DNA of 64,000 bases from positions 62,001 through 126,000 of the forward strand of contig JBDNFW010000026.1 in NCBI GenBank assembly GCA_041689615.1, in the 5' to 3' direction. The notes beneath the pieces are model-generated. The model searched no databases, was not told the DNA's origin, and saw nothing but the letters and a program-made list of their open reading frames with translations. The stretch's first letter is position 1; the number at the start of each line of letters is the position of its first letter. The translations under genes were made by a program, and so were the position numbers. Shown piece after piece: positions 26,087 through 36,513 of this stretch. This DNA comes from UBA7359 sp041689615 (GTDB taxonomy: Bacteria > Pseudomonadota > Gammaproteobacteria > Eutrophobiales > Eutrophobiaceae).

Positions 26087-27146
26087 TCAAAACCATCCTC
26101 TTATTATTAAAATCTTCTAACATGGAGACAACCGGAGCGGGAAACCCCAAACTGGAATTCTTAGCAGGGTTCAACCATGCTGACAATCCTTCATCATTTA
26201 CCGTCTTCACTTGTCCTTCTAGTTTGATATGAATAGGCTGAATCATCAAATGAAAATGACTAAACGTATGCTTAAAGCGTTTATATTCAACTTGTTGTTT
26301 AATATTCAAACCATATTGTTTTTTAATTTTATCTGCAATTGGCTCATCAGATGAAAATTCAGGGAAACACCAAAGACCGCCCCATATCCCTGACGGAGGT
26401 CGCTGCTGTAACAACACTTCACCTTTATTGTTTTCTATAATAGCAAATACCGTCTCTCTATTCGGTATGATCTTCTTTGGTTTTGAACCGGGAAAATCAT
26501 GTTGCCTTGCAGTTTTTCTGGCAAAACAATCTTTTGTTAATGGACAAACATCGCAAGCTGGATTTCGACGAACACAAAGTGTCGCACCCAAATCCATAAT
26601 TGCCTGCGTATAGTTCCTGACTGATTTCTTTGGCGTATGCAACTCGGCATAAGACCAAAGTTCTTGTTCAACTTTTTTCTGTCCCGGCCAACCTTCAACA
26701 CCATGATAACGACTTAAAACACGTTTCACATTGCCATCCAATATAGGATGTCGTTTATCGCAAGCTAAAGATAAGATCGCTCCCGCAGTAGAGCGCCCTA
26801 TTCCCGGAAGAGTCATCATTTCATCCAGTGATGATGGAAACTGTCCCTGATGTTCTTCTACAATTATTTTTGCAGCTTTATGACAATTTCTTGCTCGGGC
26901 GTAATAACCTAAACCTGTCCAATGATGTAATACTTGATCCAGTTCTGCATTAGCCAAAGCTTCTACATCAGTAAACGCTTCTATAAAACGTTCAAAGTAA
27001 GGAATAACCGTAATAACCTGAGTTTGTTGCAACATGATCTCGGAAATCCAGACACGATAAGATGTTTGTTCCAGTTGCCAGGGCAGATCATGCCGACCAT
27101 ATTTATCAAACCAGGCAAGTAAACGATCTGAAAATTGTTTGCTCAC
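26013..27146 (-). CDS. mutY: A/G-specific adenine glycosylase MutY
   Basis: DNA repair glycosylase that removes A paired with 8-oxoguanine. It shows the catalytic-Glu segment SEIMLQQT, the helix-hairpin-helix LPGIGRSTAGA with the catalytic Asp in HPILDGNVKRV, and the 4Fe-4S ligands in CVRRNPACDVCPLTKDC (C-x6-C-x2-C-x5-C). The C-terminal NUDIX-like 8-oxoG recognition domain follows (LLQQRPPSGIWGGLWCFPEF). At 377 residues it is about 27 longer than E. coli MutY; the extra tail overlaps yggX. The start is GTG at 27146. Confidence 0.96.
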   Translation of the reverse strand: MSKQFSDRLLAWFDKYGRHDLPWQLEQTSYRVWISEIMLQQTQVITVIPYFERFIEAFTDVEALANAELDQVLHHWTGLGYYARARNCHKAAKIIVEEHQGQFPSSLDEMMTLPGIGRSTAGAILSLACDKRHPILDGNVKRVLSRYHGVEGWPGQKKVEQELWSYAELHTPKKSVRNYTQAIMDLGATLCVRRNPACDVCPLTKDCFARKTARQHDFPGSKPKKIIPNRETVFAIIENNKGEVLLQQRPPSGIWGGLWCFPEFSSDEPIADKIKKQYGLNIKQQVEYKRFKHTFSHFHLMIQPIHIKLEGQVKTVNDEGLSAWLNPAKNSSLGFPAPVVSMLEDFNNKRMVLNESQSTLCQTRQRGRGLNNIALSG

Positions 27147-27162
27147 TCGGTTTATCGAACGA

Positions 27163-30100
27163 CTAGAATATTTTATCGAAAATATCTTTAATCACTTTTT
27201 CCTGTATATTTTTCTCAGGTTCTTGAGGTGTTGCTGGCTGTTCTCCCGATTCCGCAGGAACAGGTGCAGACCCTTTCTTTTTCATACCAAGCTCTTCAAA
27301 AAGCTTATCAACGACTGCTTTTTTAACGATGGTTCCCGCAATGGCTTCAATATCAGGATTACAATCTTTATCCGCTATCTTTCCTTTACATTTTATCGGG
27401 ACTTCGTGGCCACCAATGTTAAATGTTTTTTCACCTTGCTTAACGTGTGTCGCATCTGCTTTTGCTATTAACGTATATTTCCAGGTTTCATCATGAAGAT
27501 TTAACAGCATACCTTTACCAATCACATTGAATCCTGAACCTAACATTAACAAATCATTGTTATCGATAATGCCATTATGGATATCAAGCGTTGCAGTTAA
27601 TTTATCAAACTCTGTTTTTTCTCCCGGATCAGGTTTACCGAAGTTTTTAGTTTCAATCATGATCTCGACCTGATGCAAAACATTTTTTACATCCACACCA
27701 ATCAATGTACCTTTTTCAAATAAAATATTGCCTGTACCTGATAAGGTATTACGCAATGTGTTTATATCAGCGCCAGAAGAAGACAAGGCTAAAGCAATGT
27801 TTGCTGTTCCTTTTGCGTTAGCCGAACCTACCACGTCATTTAATAATGGTTCAGCTTCAACACCCGTTAACTTTGTATTCATTCTTAGCTTTGGAAGCTT
27901 ACCTGTCGCATCAAGATGAATATCACCGGCATAAGTGCCTTGATATAGGTTTGCTTTAGCAGGGGCTAATTTTATATCGCCATTTTCCGCACGAATACTC
28001 AATTCCATATTAGAGAGTTTTGCATTAGAGATCGTTAACTGCCCCATTACAAAATCACCTTTAATTTTTATTGCCTGTAATGTTTCAACCGGTAAGCCTG
28101 TCGCTGCACCAACAGCAACTGCTTCAGGTGTCACCGCTTTATTTTTAGTTTGCGGAGGCAAGTATCGATCAGCGTTTAACTTATCAACACCCAAACCAAA
28201 CTCAATATCAAGAGGCGAGATTCGCTTGATGTTAATGTCACCTTGTAATTTTGTTTCATCAAGTTCCGCTTTAAGACCCTTTAATGCAAGGCTAGTAGTT
28301 GTACCTTCGAATGTTGTTGAGACCGCAACATGTTTCAACGTATTTGCATCAGCCGTATTAGGCACTTCCTTGTTTATCGTTTGCATAAACTTTCGTAAAT
28401 CAAACGGTGCAACTGCAATTTGTCCGGAAATAGCTGGAGTGGTTTTAAATTGTGAAGCCTTGATGCTACCTTTTACATCAAGACCCAAACCTTTTATCTG
28501 CAAACCACTAAGATTAAAAGTCTCTTTATCAAGATTAATTTCAGAATCAGCCTGAACCGTTAATTTAACCGGTGAATTAGGAATATTCTTTCCAGAAAAA
28601 ACACCTTCTAGTGAAAATGGCTTTAGACTAAGGTTACTGGTATTGCCGTTAATACCGGTATTGATACTGATCGATTTCACTACTTCAGCAATATCAGCAT
28701 AACCCAACGCAGTTAATAACGGTTTTGGTGTTTCACTATGAACAAAAATTTTCCCGTTCATATTACCATTACTTTTCTGAATATTATCGCCTTTCAAATT
28801 ACCATTAACCTTAAAACCAAAAGCGTTGATATTCAGAGAAGGCAAATCAATTTTCCCCGACGCCATGTCTGCATCAAATTGTGTATCAATATCAAATGCT
28901 TTTTGTTCAAGCTTACTCAGATCATTTGCTAACTGACTACCGCCTTCTTGCAGGCTTCCTGCTATTTGCATTAACAACGGTAAATTAGGTCCATTTGCTT
29001 TTAATGCTCCACTATACGCCGGTGAATCTGAATTAATTTTTCTCGCTTTCAAGTTTCCTGTTGCAGTCATACCCAATGCTTTAATTGACAACGCAGGAAT
29101 TGAAACCGTATTCGTTTTTGAATCTGTATCAAACTTTGTTTCAATATCAAATGTTTTTGATGCTGATGAAAGTTGTTTTGAAAGTGCCGCAATATCTTTC
29201 TTAGCAACGCCTTTTAATTGAGCCAAGATCGAAATCAATAATGGCAGATCGTTACCACTGGTCTTAAGTTCACCTTTAATCGTTGGCGCATCAGAATTAA
29301 TTTGCTTGCCATTGACCTTGCCTGATGCTGTCATTCCTAGTGCGTTTACAGATAAGCCTGGAATATCAATCACGCCGCTTTTTAAATCAACATCGAAATC
29401 AGTTTGTATATCAAATGGCTTAGGTGCTGAGGCAAGTTCTGATGACAATGATTTTAAATCCAGACTCCCTTCACTCGAAAACTGAGATGCTATTTTAATT
29501 AGTGCTGGAAAATCTGCACCACTGGCATTTATTTTACCTTTTGCCGCTGGAGTCTCTGAACCCAGATTACGTGCATAAATTTCTGCATTAATTTTGTTTC
29601 CAAGCAATGCAACGTCAAGCTTACTAATATCAACATCACCTCTATTCGTATCAGCATTAAATGAAGTCTTAATATCAAAGCTCTTATCAGCCATTGTTGC
29701 CAACTGACTCGCTAAAGGTTCTATTTCAGCTATTTTTAAAAGCTTCGCCAGATCTTTGCCGTTAATGTCAATCTCGCCCGCCACTCCCGGTTTCCCGGAA
29801 AGAATTTTCGACGCATTCACTTCTCCCTTAACTTCAGTATCAAAGGCTGTTAAATCCAGTGACTTGATTTCTGCTGTTTCTTTATCAAGATCAACTTTAA
29901 TTTCAGAACTTAATTTGACTAATGCTTCACCACCTGGAATTTCTTTGCCTTTAACGTTTGCTTCCAACAACATTGGATTTAACAAAAGCACATCGCCACT
30001 GTCTTCATAAGCAATAGTGCCTTTAAATTGAATCGCAGCAGATAACGCTGGCTTCGAAGCCGCTACATTTAAGTTAGCGGAAAGATTGATAGGCTCACCA

Positions 30101-30660
30101 TATTTTAATTCACCCGTACTAATCGTTGCATCAGTAATCTTGTATTCAAGACCTTGTTGTTTATCATCCCAATAAACATTGGCATCTTTAATATCGATAC
30201 CACCCAACACCAACGCAGCTAATGGTGAAGCTTGATTACTTTTTTCAGCATCATCTTTTGGTTTGATTAAATCATCCCAATTGTTTACCCCTTTCTCATT
30301 TCTGGCTAGGTTTACTGTCGCACCATGCAAAATAAGCGTATCCATTTCCAGTTGTTTACGCAGCAGCGGTAATAGTTTTACTCGTGCTTTAACTGTTTTG
30401 GTTTGTAGAAAAGGTTTATCACCAAAACCTTTCGCATTACTGACATTGATTCCCTCAACATCCAAGCCTAACCATGGGTAATAAGTTAAATTGATATCAC
30501 CATCGATACGAATATCACGTCCTGTTTCTTCCTTTAATTTACTGGTAATCGATCCTTTATAATCATTTGGATCGATATAGACCAGGGTAATAACAACAGC
30601 CGCTATGGCGAGAACAATTATTAAACCTGCGCCAAAAAATAATTTAAATAGTGATTTCAT
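27163..30660 (-). CDS. Large AsmA-family protein with internal repeats
   Basis: A 1165-residue AsmA-family protein, about twice the length of E. coli AsmA (about 617). It has one N-terminal membrane helix (about residues 8-28), the AsmA N-domain (DINLTYYPWLGLDVEGI), and a C-terminal AsmA_2-type region with a final KNIQEKVIKDIFDKIF helix. Family members are thought to affect outer-membrane assembly or lipid transport between membranes. The middle (about residues 280-660) is built from four or five copies of an 85-90-residue unit containing FDI-x-T-x-FD and ALGM-x-A-x-G. It lies 16 bp upstream of mutY on the same strand. Confidence 0.88.
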   Translation of the reverse strand: MKSLFKLFFGAGLIIVLAIAAVVITLVYIDPNDYKGSITSKLKEETGRDIRIDGDINLTYYPWLGLDVEGINVSNAKGFGDKPFLQTKTVKARVKLLPLLRKQLEMDTLILHGATVNLARNEKGVNNWDDLIKPKDDAEKSNQASPLAALVLGGIDIKDANVYWDDKQQGLEYKITDATISTGELKYGEPINLSANLNVAASKPALSAAIQFKGTIAYEDSGDVLLLNPMLLEANVKGKEIPGGEALVKLSSEIKVDLDKETAEIKSLDLTAFDTEVKGEVNASKILSGKPGVAGEIDINGKDLAKLLKIAEIEPLASQLATMADKSFDIKTSFNADTNRGDVDISKLDVALLGNKINAEIYARNLGSETPAAKGKINASGADFPALIKIASQFSSEGSLDLKSLSSELASAPKPFDIQTDFDVDLKSGVIDIPGLSVNALGMTASGKVNGKQINSDAPTIKGELKTSGNDLPLLISILAQLKGVAKKDIAALSKQLSSASKTFDIETKFDTDSKTNTVSIPALSIKALGMTATGNLKARKINSDSPAYSGALKANGPNLPLLMQIAGSLQEGGSQLANDLSKLEQKAFDIDTQFDADMASGKIDLPSLNINAFGFKVNGNLKGDNIQKSNGNMNGKIFVHSETPKPLLTALGYADIAEVVKSISINTGINGNTSNLSLKPFSLEGVFSGKNIPNSPVKLTVQADSEINLDKETFNLSGLQIKGLGLDVKGSIKASQFKTTPAISGQIAVAPFDLRKFMQTINKEVPNTADANTLKHVAVSTTFEGTTTSLALKGLKAELDETKLQGDINIKRISPLDIEFGLGVDKLNADRYLPPQTKNKAVTPEAVAVGAATGLPVETLQAIKIKGDFVMGQLTISNAKLSNMELSIRAENGDIKLAPAKANLYQGTYAGDIHLDATGKLPKLRMNTKLTGVEAEPLLNDVVGSANAKGTANIALALSSSGADINTLRNTLSGTGNILFEKGTLIGVDVKNVLHQVEIMIETKNFGKPDPGEKTEFDKLTATLDIHNGIIDNNDLLMLGSGFNVIGKGMLLNLHDETWKYTLIAKADATHVKQGEKTFNIGGHEVPIKCKGKIADKDCNPDIEAIAGTIVKKAVVDKLFEELGMKKKGSAPVPAESGEQPATPQEPEKNIQEKVIKDIFDKIF

Positions 30661-30676
30661 TTATTCGATATCCACA

Positions 30677-32068
30677 TCATTCGTTCATTCGTTTTTTAAG
30701 TCGCGCAATGGCTAACTTAACCTGTTCGGGTGCTGTTCCACCTATATGATTCCTCGCTGCAACAGAACCTTCCAGTTCCAATACTGAAAATACATCTTCT
30801 TTGATGACATCGCTGAATTGTTGAAGTTCAGGCAACGTTAACTCTGATAAAGTCTTACTATGCTGAATCGCAAATTGAACGGTCTTACCCACCACTTCAT
30901 GTGCATCTCTAAAGGCGAGCCCGTTCACGACTAAATAGTCAGCAAGATCAGTTGCAGTAGCAAAACCTGCTGCTGCTGCTTGATACATTGCTTCTCTATT
31001 AACTGTAATAGTAGGTATCAAACCAGTATAGGCAATCAGACACATCTTTACCGTATCAATTGCATCAAACAGGCTTTCCTTATCTTCCTGATTATCACGG
31101 TTATAGGCTAACGGTTGTCCTTTCATTAATGTCAATAACGCCATCAGATCGCCATAAACACGACCTGTTTTACCTCTGACTAACTCAGGAATATCGGGGT
31201 TTTTCTTTTGCGGCATAATGGACGAACCGGTACACCAGGCATCACCCATATCAATAAAACCATTCGACTGAGATATCCAGAGAATTAACTCTTCAGAAAA
31301 TCGGGATAAATGCATCATGATCAAACTTGCCGCCGCAGAAAACTCAATGGCAAAATCTCTGTCACTAACAGAATCCAGTGAATTTTGCGTCACACCATCA
31401 AAACCAAGCTGTTCAGCAACATATTCTCTGTCTATGGGATAGCTCGTACCAGCGAGCGCAGCAGCCCCTAAGGGCAATACATTTAACCTTTTTCTACAAT
31501 CCTTAAGACGTGATCGATCTCGCAACAACATTTCAGCCCAGGCCAATATATGATGGCCAAAGGTGACCGGCTGCGCGGATTGCATATGCGTAAAACCCGG
31601 CATAATGGTGTCATATTGCTCTGAAGCAAGCTTTACTAAAGCATTAAGTGTTTCATTAAGCTTTTCGCAAACCAGATCAATTTCATCACGCAAATACAGT
31701 CGCATATCGGTTGCGACCTGATCATTTCTCGACCTGCCGGTATGTAATTTTTTACCCACATCACCAATGCCCTGTACTAAAGCCGTCTCAATGTTCATAT
31801 GTACATCTTCAAGCTTGGTAGACCATTGGAACTGCTTAGAATTGATATCGTGCTCAATCTTCTCTAAACCACCAATAATCAGCTCGCTTTCTTTTTTAGT
31901 GATAACTCTCACCTTTGCTAACATGCGGACGTGAGCTATTGAGCCCATGATGTCATAATGAGCCAAGCGTTGATCATAGGAGACCGACTCTGTGAATATC
32001 TCAACAAATTCATCGGTAGGAGCTGTGAATCTCCCGCCCCAGGGTTTTTTTGTATTATTTGATGTCAT
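30677..32068 (-). CDS. argH: Argininosuccinate lyase
   Basis: Last enzyme of arginine synthesis, splitting argininosuccinate into arginine and fumarate. The 463-residue product opens with KPWGGRF and carries the fumarase-superfamily signature GSSIMPQKKNP, the catalytic-loop Ser included, and THMQSAQPVTFGHH. It is divergent from algZ with 54 bp between the start codons, as in pseudomonads, and lies 16 bp upstream of the AsmA gene. Confidence 0.97.
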   Translation of the reverse strand: MTSNNTKKPWGGRFTAPTDEFVEIFTESVSYDQRLAHYDIMGSIAHVRMLAKVRVITKKESELIIGGLEKIEHDINSKQFQWSTKLEDVHMNIETALVQGIGDVGKKLHTGRSRNDQVATDMRLYLRDEIDLVCEKLNETLNALVKLASEQYDTIMPGFTHMQSAQPVTFGHHILAWAEMLLRDRSRLKDCRKRLNVLPLGAAALAGTSYPIDREYVAEQLGFDGVTQNSLDSVSDRDFAIEFSAAASLIMMHLSRFSEELILWISQSNGFIDMGDAWCTGSSIMPQKKNPDIPELVRGKTGRVYGDLMALLTLMKGQPLAYNRDNQEDKESLFDAIDTVKMCLIAYTGLIPTITVNREAMYQAAAAGFATATDLADYLVVNGLAFRDAHEVVGKTVQFAIQHSKTLSELTLPELQQFSDVIKEDVFSVLELEGSVAARNHIGGTAPEQVKLAIARLKKRMNE

Positions 32069-32122
32069 AACTTAATGATTATATTTTAATTTTCTACAGC
32101 TGACAGTATAAGCGATTTTCAG

Positions 32123-33193
32123 ATGCCAAAGTTAAACAACAAGCAAGATAAAAGCAGTTTCCTGCCAAATTTTTGTAGTGTAGACGTCCTGTTTGTTGTC
32201 GTTTTAAGTGCCGAATTACTCGCCATCATCTTATCACTGGCACTCCCCATCTATTCACGAGACATCCTGTTTGATCTGGCAATGAATTCTCTGTTTGTGC
32301 AATGGATTTCTCTAAGTTGTGTTGGCTTGCTCTGTATACTCAGGAACTATTTTGCCACTCTCTCGGAAAAACGCGCTGCAACGCTTAGTTACTTAATCAT
32401 TCTTTTAGTTGCATTTATTATTTCGGAACTGGCCTGGTGGTCATTGTATGTTTATCCGAACACCATGATACCAACACGAGACTTACATGTTTTGTTCCTA
32501 TTACGTTCAATGGGCATTTCAGCCATAGTTGGTGCGATTGTCTTACGCTATCTCTATGTACAACATCAGTGGCGAAAAAATATTGAAGCTACGGCAACGT
32601 CACGCTATCAAGCCTTGCAATCCAGAATACGACCTCACTTTCTGTTTAATTGCATGAATACCATTGCCAGCCTGACACGTAAAGCGCCCGAATTAGCGGA
32701 ACAATCGGTTGAAGATTTAGCTGACTTATTTCGCGCGAGTTTACTGGAACCAACCGAGCTTTATAAAATTTCTGAAGAATGGAAATTATGCCAACACTAT
32801 CTTCGTATAGAAGGACATCGTTTGGGTGATCGATTACATATTGAGTGGGATATTGATACTTTGCCTGAAGATGCACTAGTTCCGCCGTTAAGCCTTCAAC
32901 CTTTGATTGAAAATGCAATTTACCATGGAATAGAACGCTTGCCTGAAGGCGGCACTATTCTAATAAAAGGTGAATTTAGCAATGCCATACTTCATTTAAA
33001 CTTCACTAATCCAGTACCCCCCGCTAACATTGAAGATACTCATAAGGGTAATAAACATGCTCAGGAAAATATCCGCCAACGGTTGAACACCATCTTTGGA
33101 CAGGAGAGTAATTTAATATTTAAAAGTACCGATAGACATTACATTGTTGAACTAACTTTACCTTACAAACGTTATGAAAATACTGATCGTTGA
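32123..33193 (+). CDS. algZ: LytS/AlgZ-type sensor histidine kinase
   Basis: A 356-residue membrane kinase of the LytS/FimS class. Four or so membrane helices occupy residues 20-145. The cytoplasmic part has the His-kinase box IRPHFLFNCMNTIASL with the phospho-accepting His, and the HATPase segment PLSLQPLIENAIYHGIE. Its partner algR overlaps the 3' end by 20 bases. In Pseudomonas the same argH-algZ-algR arrangement controls alginate, twitching motility and type IV pili, which fits the pilus genes of this window. Confidence 0.9.
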   Translation: MPKLNNKQDKSSFLPNFCSVDVLFVVVLSAELLAIILSLALPIYSRDILFDLAMNSLFVQWISLSCVGLLCILRNYFATLSEKRAATLSYLIILLVAFIISELAWWSLYVYPNTMIPTRDLHVLFLLRSMGISAIVGAIVLRYLYVQHQWRKNIEATATSRYQALQSRIRPHFLFNCMNTIASLTRKAPELAEQSVEDLADLFRASLLEPTELYKISEEWKLCQHYLRIEGHRLGDRLHIEWDIDTLPEDALVPPLSLQPLIENAIYHGIERLPEGGTILIKGEFSNAILHLNFTNPVPPANIEDTHKGNKHAQENIRQRLNTIFGQESNLIFKSTDRHYIVELTLPYKRYENTDR

Positions 33194-33908
33194 TGACGAA
33201 GCGTTAGCACGAGAAAGACTGCACGATCTTGTTGTTGAACTCTATCCAGACGCCATCACTGTTGAAGCGGCTAATGGAATGGAAGCATTGGATAAGATCA
33301 CTGAGCATTCACCAGAAATTGTTTTACTGGATATTCGTATGCCGGGCATGGACGGACTCGAAGTCGCAAATCACTTGTTGCACATGGAAACCCCACCGGC
33401 TATTGTTTTTACAACGGCCTATCAGGATCATGCCTTAAGTGCTTTTGATGCAAACGCAGTAGATTACTTACTAAAACCTATACGAAAAGAACGTCTTAAA
33501 ACGGCAATCGAACGTGCTGCGGTCGTTAGTCAGTCTACATTATCATCACTTAAGGAAACAGAAGGCGTTTCTTCTTCACGCTCACATCTTAGCGCCATGG
33601 TTCAGGGGAAAATGCAATTAATTGCTATTGAAAATATATATTGCCTTAAAGCAGATCAAAAATATGTCACAGCAGCCTGGCCGGGAGGAGAAATATTACT
33701 CGATGAATCACTAGTATCCCTGGAAACTGAATTTTCAAATTATTTTATTCGAGTTCATCGAAACGCTTTAGTTGCTATCAATCATATTGATAGTCTAAGA
33801 AAAACAACTGAAGGACAGCAAGTGATTAAATTATCCGACATGCCAATTGAATTATCTATCAGTCGTCGGCACCTTCAAGACATAAAAAAGATTTTCAAGT
33901 CACACTAG
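33174..33908 (+). CDS. algR: LytTR response regulator AlgR
   Basis: A 244-residue regulator. The receiver domain has the acidic pair in IVDDEALAR, the phospho-acceptor Asp in VLLDIRMPGMDG and the Lys in YLLKPIRKERL. The C-terminal LytTR DNA-binding domain starts near residue 140 (IAIENIYCLKADQKYVTA) and contains FIRVHRNALVAINHI. It overlaps algZ by 20 bases, so it is co-translated. It is convergent with gshA, overlapping it by 14 bases. Confidence 0.93.
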   Translation: MKILIVDDEALARERLHDLVVELYPDAITVEAANGMEALDKITEHSPEIVLLDIRMPGMDGLEVANHLLHMETPPAIVFTTAYQDHALSAFDANAVDYLLKPIRKERLKTAIERAAVVSQSTLSSLKETEGVSSSRSHLSAMVQGKMQLIAIENIYCLKADQKYVTAAWPGGEILLDESLVSLETEFSNYFIRVHRNALVAINHIDSLRKTTEGQQVIKLSDMPIELSISRRHLQDIKKIFKSH

Positions 33909-35184
33909 CAATTTCTCGCGCGGCGGCAAGTAAAGCTAAACGCGCTATCACGCCATAAGTATAAAAACGATTCTGACGACAATCCGTATCCTGATCTGGT
34001 TCAGGTGTAATACAACAATCATCAAATGCTAATGGTTCAAAACGCATACCTGGTGCATTTAGATTCTGACTTGTTGAACGTTTTTCGTGTACACGATAAA
34101 AACCGCCAACAACCTGATGATCCAGCATGTATACAACAGGTTCAGCTACCGTGTGTCCTTTGCCCCAGGTTTCATGTGTATACACGCCTTCCTGAATAAT
34201 AACCTTGGTCACTTTTTGCCCTTCTTTCGTCGTCGCCATCTTTGTTCTTTCTTTTCGATTCAACTCAGCAATCTCATCGACACTGCGTATTGTCATCACG
34301 CCCATACCATAAGTACCAGCATCAGCTTTCACCATAACAAACGGTTCACATTTAACATCATGTTCATCATACTTTGTCCGTATCGCACTCAATAACGATT
34401 CGACATTTTTAGATAAACAATCAACACCTTCACGTTTCATAAAATCGACTTCGCCACAATTTCGAAACATCGGATCGATTAACCAGGGGTCAATATCAAT
34501 TAAAGCAGCAAACTCCTGTGCAACTCGTTGATAGAAAGTAAAGTGATTCGATTTTAACCGTGAAGACCACCCCAGACTCATTGGAGGTGTAATCACTTGT
34601 TCAATATTGTTGAATATTGCAGGTTTGCCGGTAGCAAGATCATTATTTAACAATATAAGATCCGGATTAAAGTCACTGACAAAAACACAATCCTGATCTC
34701 GCTTCACTGGTTCAAGTAAAACAGATTTTGAAGACTCAAGATCAATACGTGTGGGGCTATCAATTTCCGGCATTAAACTTCCAATGCGTGTTTCAAAACC
34801 GGCTTTTTCTATCATTGATTGTAAGCAGGCAAGGTTCTCCAGATAAAATAAATTACGCGTATGGTTTTCAGGAATAATTAAAATTTTATCAATTGGCTTA
34901 TTAATATGTTCAACTGCCATTTGAATTGCCTGGATACACAATGCTTCAAAAGCCGGATTAAGATTATTAAATCCAGCAGGAAACAAATTAGTATCAACCG
35001 GTGCGATCTTATAGCCTGCATTGCGTAAATCGACTGAAGCATAAAAGGGTGCTTGTGTATCCCGCCAGGCATTTCGGAACCAGGTCTCAATTGCCGCCTG
35101 ATTATCGAGCATCGTACGCTCCAGATTCTGGAATGGCCCGGTTAAAGCAGTTGTTAAATGAGGAACTGTCGCAATTTCATTCAT
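33895..35184 (-). CDS. gshA: Glutamate-cysteine ligase, Acidithiobacillus-type
   Basis: First enzyme of glutathione synthesis, in the form described from Acidithiobacillus ferrooxidans and unrelated in sequence to E. coli GshA. The 429-residue product has the ATP-grasp-like segments FVMVKADAGTYGMGVMTI and VIIQEGVYTHETWG, and a C-terminal GGFYRVHEKRSTSQNLNAPG motif. No signal peptide is seen. It is convergent with algR. Confidence 0.93.
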   Translation of the reverse strand: MNEIATVPHLTTALTGPFQNLERTMLDNQAAIETWFRNAWRDTQAPFYASVDLRNAGYKIAPVDTNLFPAGFNNLNPAFEALCIQAIQMAVEHINKPIDKILIIPENHTRNLFYLENLACLQSMIEKAGFETRIGSLMPEIDSPTRIDLESSKSVLLEPVKRDQDCVFVSDFNPDLILLNNDLATGKPAIFNNIEQVITPPMSLGWSSRLKSNHFTFYQRVAQEFAALIDIDPWLIDPMFRNCGEVDFMKREGVDCLSKNVESLLSAIRTKYDEHDVKCEPFVMVKADAGTYGMGVMTIRSVDEIAELNRKERTKMATTKEGQKVTKVIIQEGVYTHETWGKGHTVAEPVVYMLDHQVVGGFYRVHEKRSTSQNLNAPGMRFEPLAFDDCCITPEPDQDTDCRQNRFYTYGVIARLALLAAAREIASVT

Positions 35185-35255
35185 AAGTTAGTGGATAATA
35201 TGTGAGTTATTTAATTATTGTACAAACTGTTTATGACATATAGGACTGAATAACG

Positions 35256-35987
35256 CTAATTCAAGTCCCCCCAAAGCTGCTGAGCATTACTTAGCGCACT
35301 GACCACTGCCGTTTCCGCCCTTAAAGTTCTTGGCCCCAGACTAACGGGAATAACAGCTTTTTCTATCGCTTCATTCATTTCAGTATCACTAAAACCACCT
35401 TCAGGTCCTATCAACAATGTAAGGTGATTATTATCTATTGTGATTGTTGGCATCGCTTGTTTGCTGCCGGGATGTAAAATTAATTGAGAAGTTAAACCAT
35501 CTAAAACAAGGCATTCACTAAACGAAACTGGTTTGATAAGCTCAGTTAAGCGATTTCTACCACATTGCTCCGTTGCATTAATAATAATATTTTGCCAATG
35601 AGTCATTTTATTTTGCACGCGGTCTTCTTGTAATCTCACATTACTAAACTCAGACATAACTGGGACGATTTTACTTACACCAAGTTCAACGGCTTTTTGA
35701 ATTGAATAATCCATATGTTGGCCTCGCGCTATTGCCAAACACAAAGTAATTTTTAATGATGATTCGTTATCAATCTGGCAAGACTCTTTAACTTCAACCT
35801 CCGCAGTTTTTTTTGTTATCTCAATAATTCTTGAAGTAAATTCATAGCCTGTATTATTGAATAATTTTATAGCATCACCAGTATGCATTCTAAGTACATG
35901 AGAGAGATGATGAGCTTTGTCTCGTGGTAAAGAAATCGTTTCACCAGACGATAATGTCAGATCGATAAATAATCTCGGAATTCTCAT
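35256..35987 (-). CDS. rsmE: 16S rRNA (uracil1498-N3)-methyltransferase RsmE
   Basis: A 243-residue SPOUT-class methyltransferase modifying U1498 of 16S rRNA. It has the N-terminal PUA-like domain (DKAHHLSHVLRMHTGD), the conserved AIARGQHMDYSIQKAVELGV block, and the SPOUT knot LLIGPEGGFSDTEMN followed by SLGPRTLRAETA. It is divergent from the TerB gene with 72 bp between start codons. Confidence 0.96.
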   Translation of the reverse strand: MRIPRLFIDLTLSSGETISLPRDKAHHLSHVLRMHTGDAIKLFNNTGYEFTSRIIEITKKTAEVEVKESCQIDNESSLKITLCLAIARGQHMDYSIQKAVELGVSKIVPVMSEFSNVRLQEDRVQNKMTHWQNIIINATEQCGRNRLTELIKPVSFSECLVLDGLTSQLILHPGSKQAMPTITIDNNHLTLLIGPEGGFSDTEMNEAIEKAVIPVSLGPRTLRAETAVVSALSNAQQLWGDLN

Positions 35988-36059
35988 GATTTATTTTTTA
36001 GAATTTAGTTTCTGTTATGATAATACACTTTATCAATAATTGTTATTTTAAAGAGTGGC

Positions 36060-36506
36060 ATGATTAAAAACATTAAAAACTATTTTGAAAATCTATTTCA
36101 GAATAAGGAAGAACACACGCCACAAAAACATACCGTTGCGCTAGCCAGTGCAGCTTTAATGATTGAAATCAGTCTGGCTGATGATCATATTCATGAAGAG
36201 GAACGAAGTGCTATAAACGAGTTATTAAGCAAAAGTTTTGATCTGGAAGAAACTGAGATAGATGAACTTATCGAACTGGCAGAAGCAGAGGTTGATCATG
36301 CTATCTCGTTATATGAATTCACTCGATTATTAAATGACTCCTTATCTACGCCGGATAAAATTAATATTATCGAAAATTTATGGCACGTAGCCTATGCTGA
36401 TTCTGTTATAGATAAGTACGAAGAGTACTACATCAGAAAGGTTGCGGATTTACTCTATATTTCTCACTCAGACTATATTAAATCTAAATTAAAAGCGGCT
36501 GAATAA
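36060..36506 (+). CDS. TerB-family protein
   Basis: A 148-residue protein with the tellurite-resistance TerB fold. It is all helical with acidic metal-binding positions in SLADDHIHEEERSAIN and in the second half VAYADSVIDKYEEYYIRKVADLL. Lone TerB proteins are common and mostly unstudied, and a true tellurite-resistance operon (terZABCDE) is not present here. It is convergent with rsd, 7 bp apart. Confidence 0.85.
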   Translation: MIKNIKNYFENLFQNKEEHTPQKHTVALASAALMIEISLADDHIHEEERSAINELLSKSFDLEETEIDELIELAEAEVDHAISLYEFTRLLNDSLSTPDKINIIENLWHVAYADSVIDKYEEYYIRKVADLLYISHSDYIKSKLKAAE

Positions 36507-36513
36507 ACTTCAG

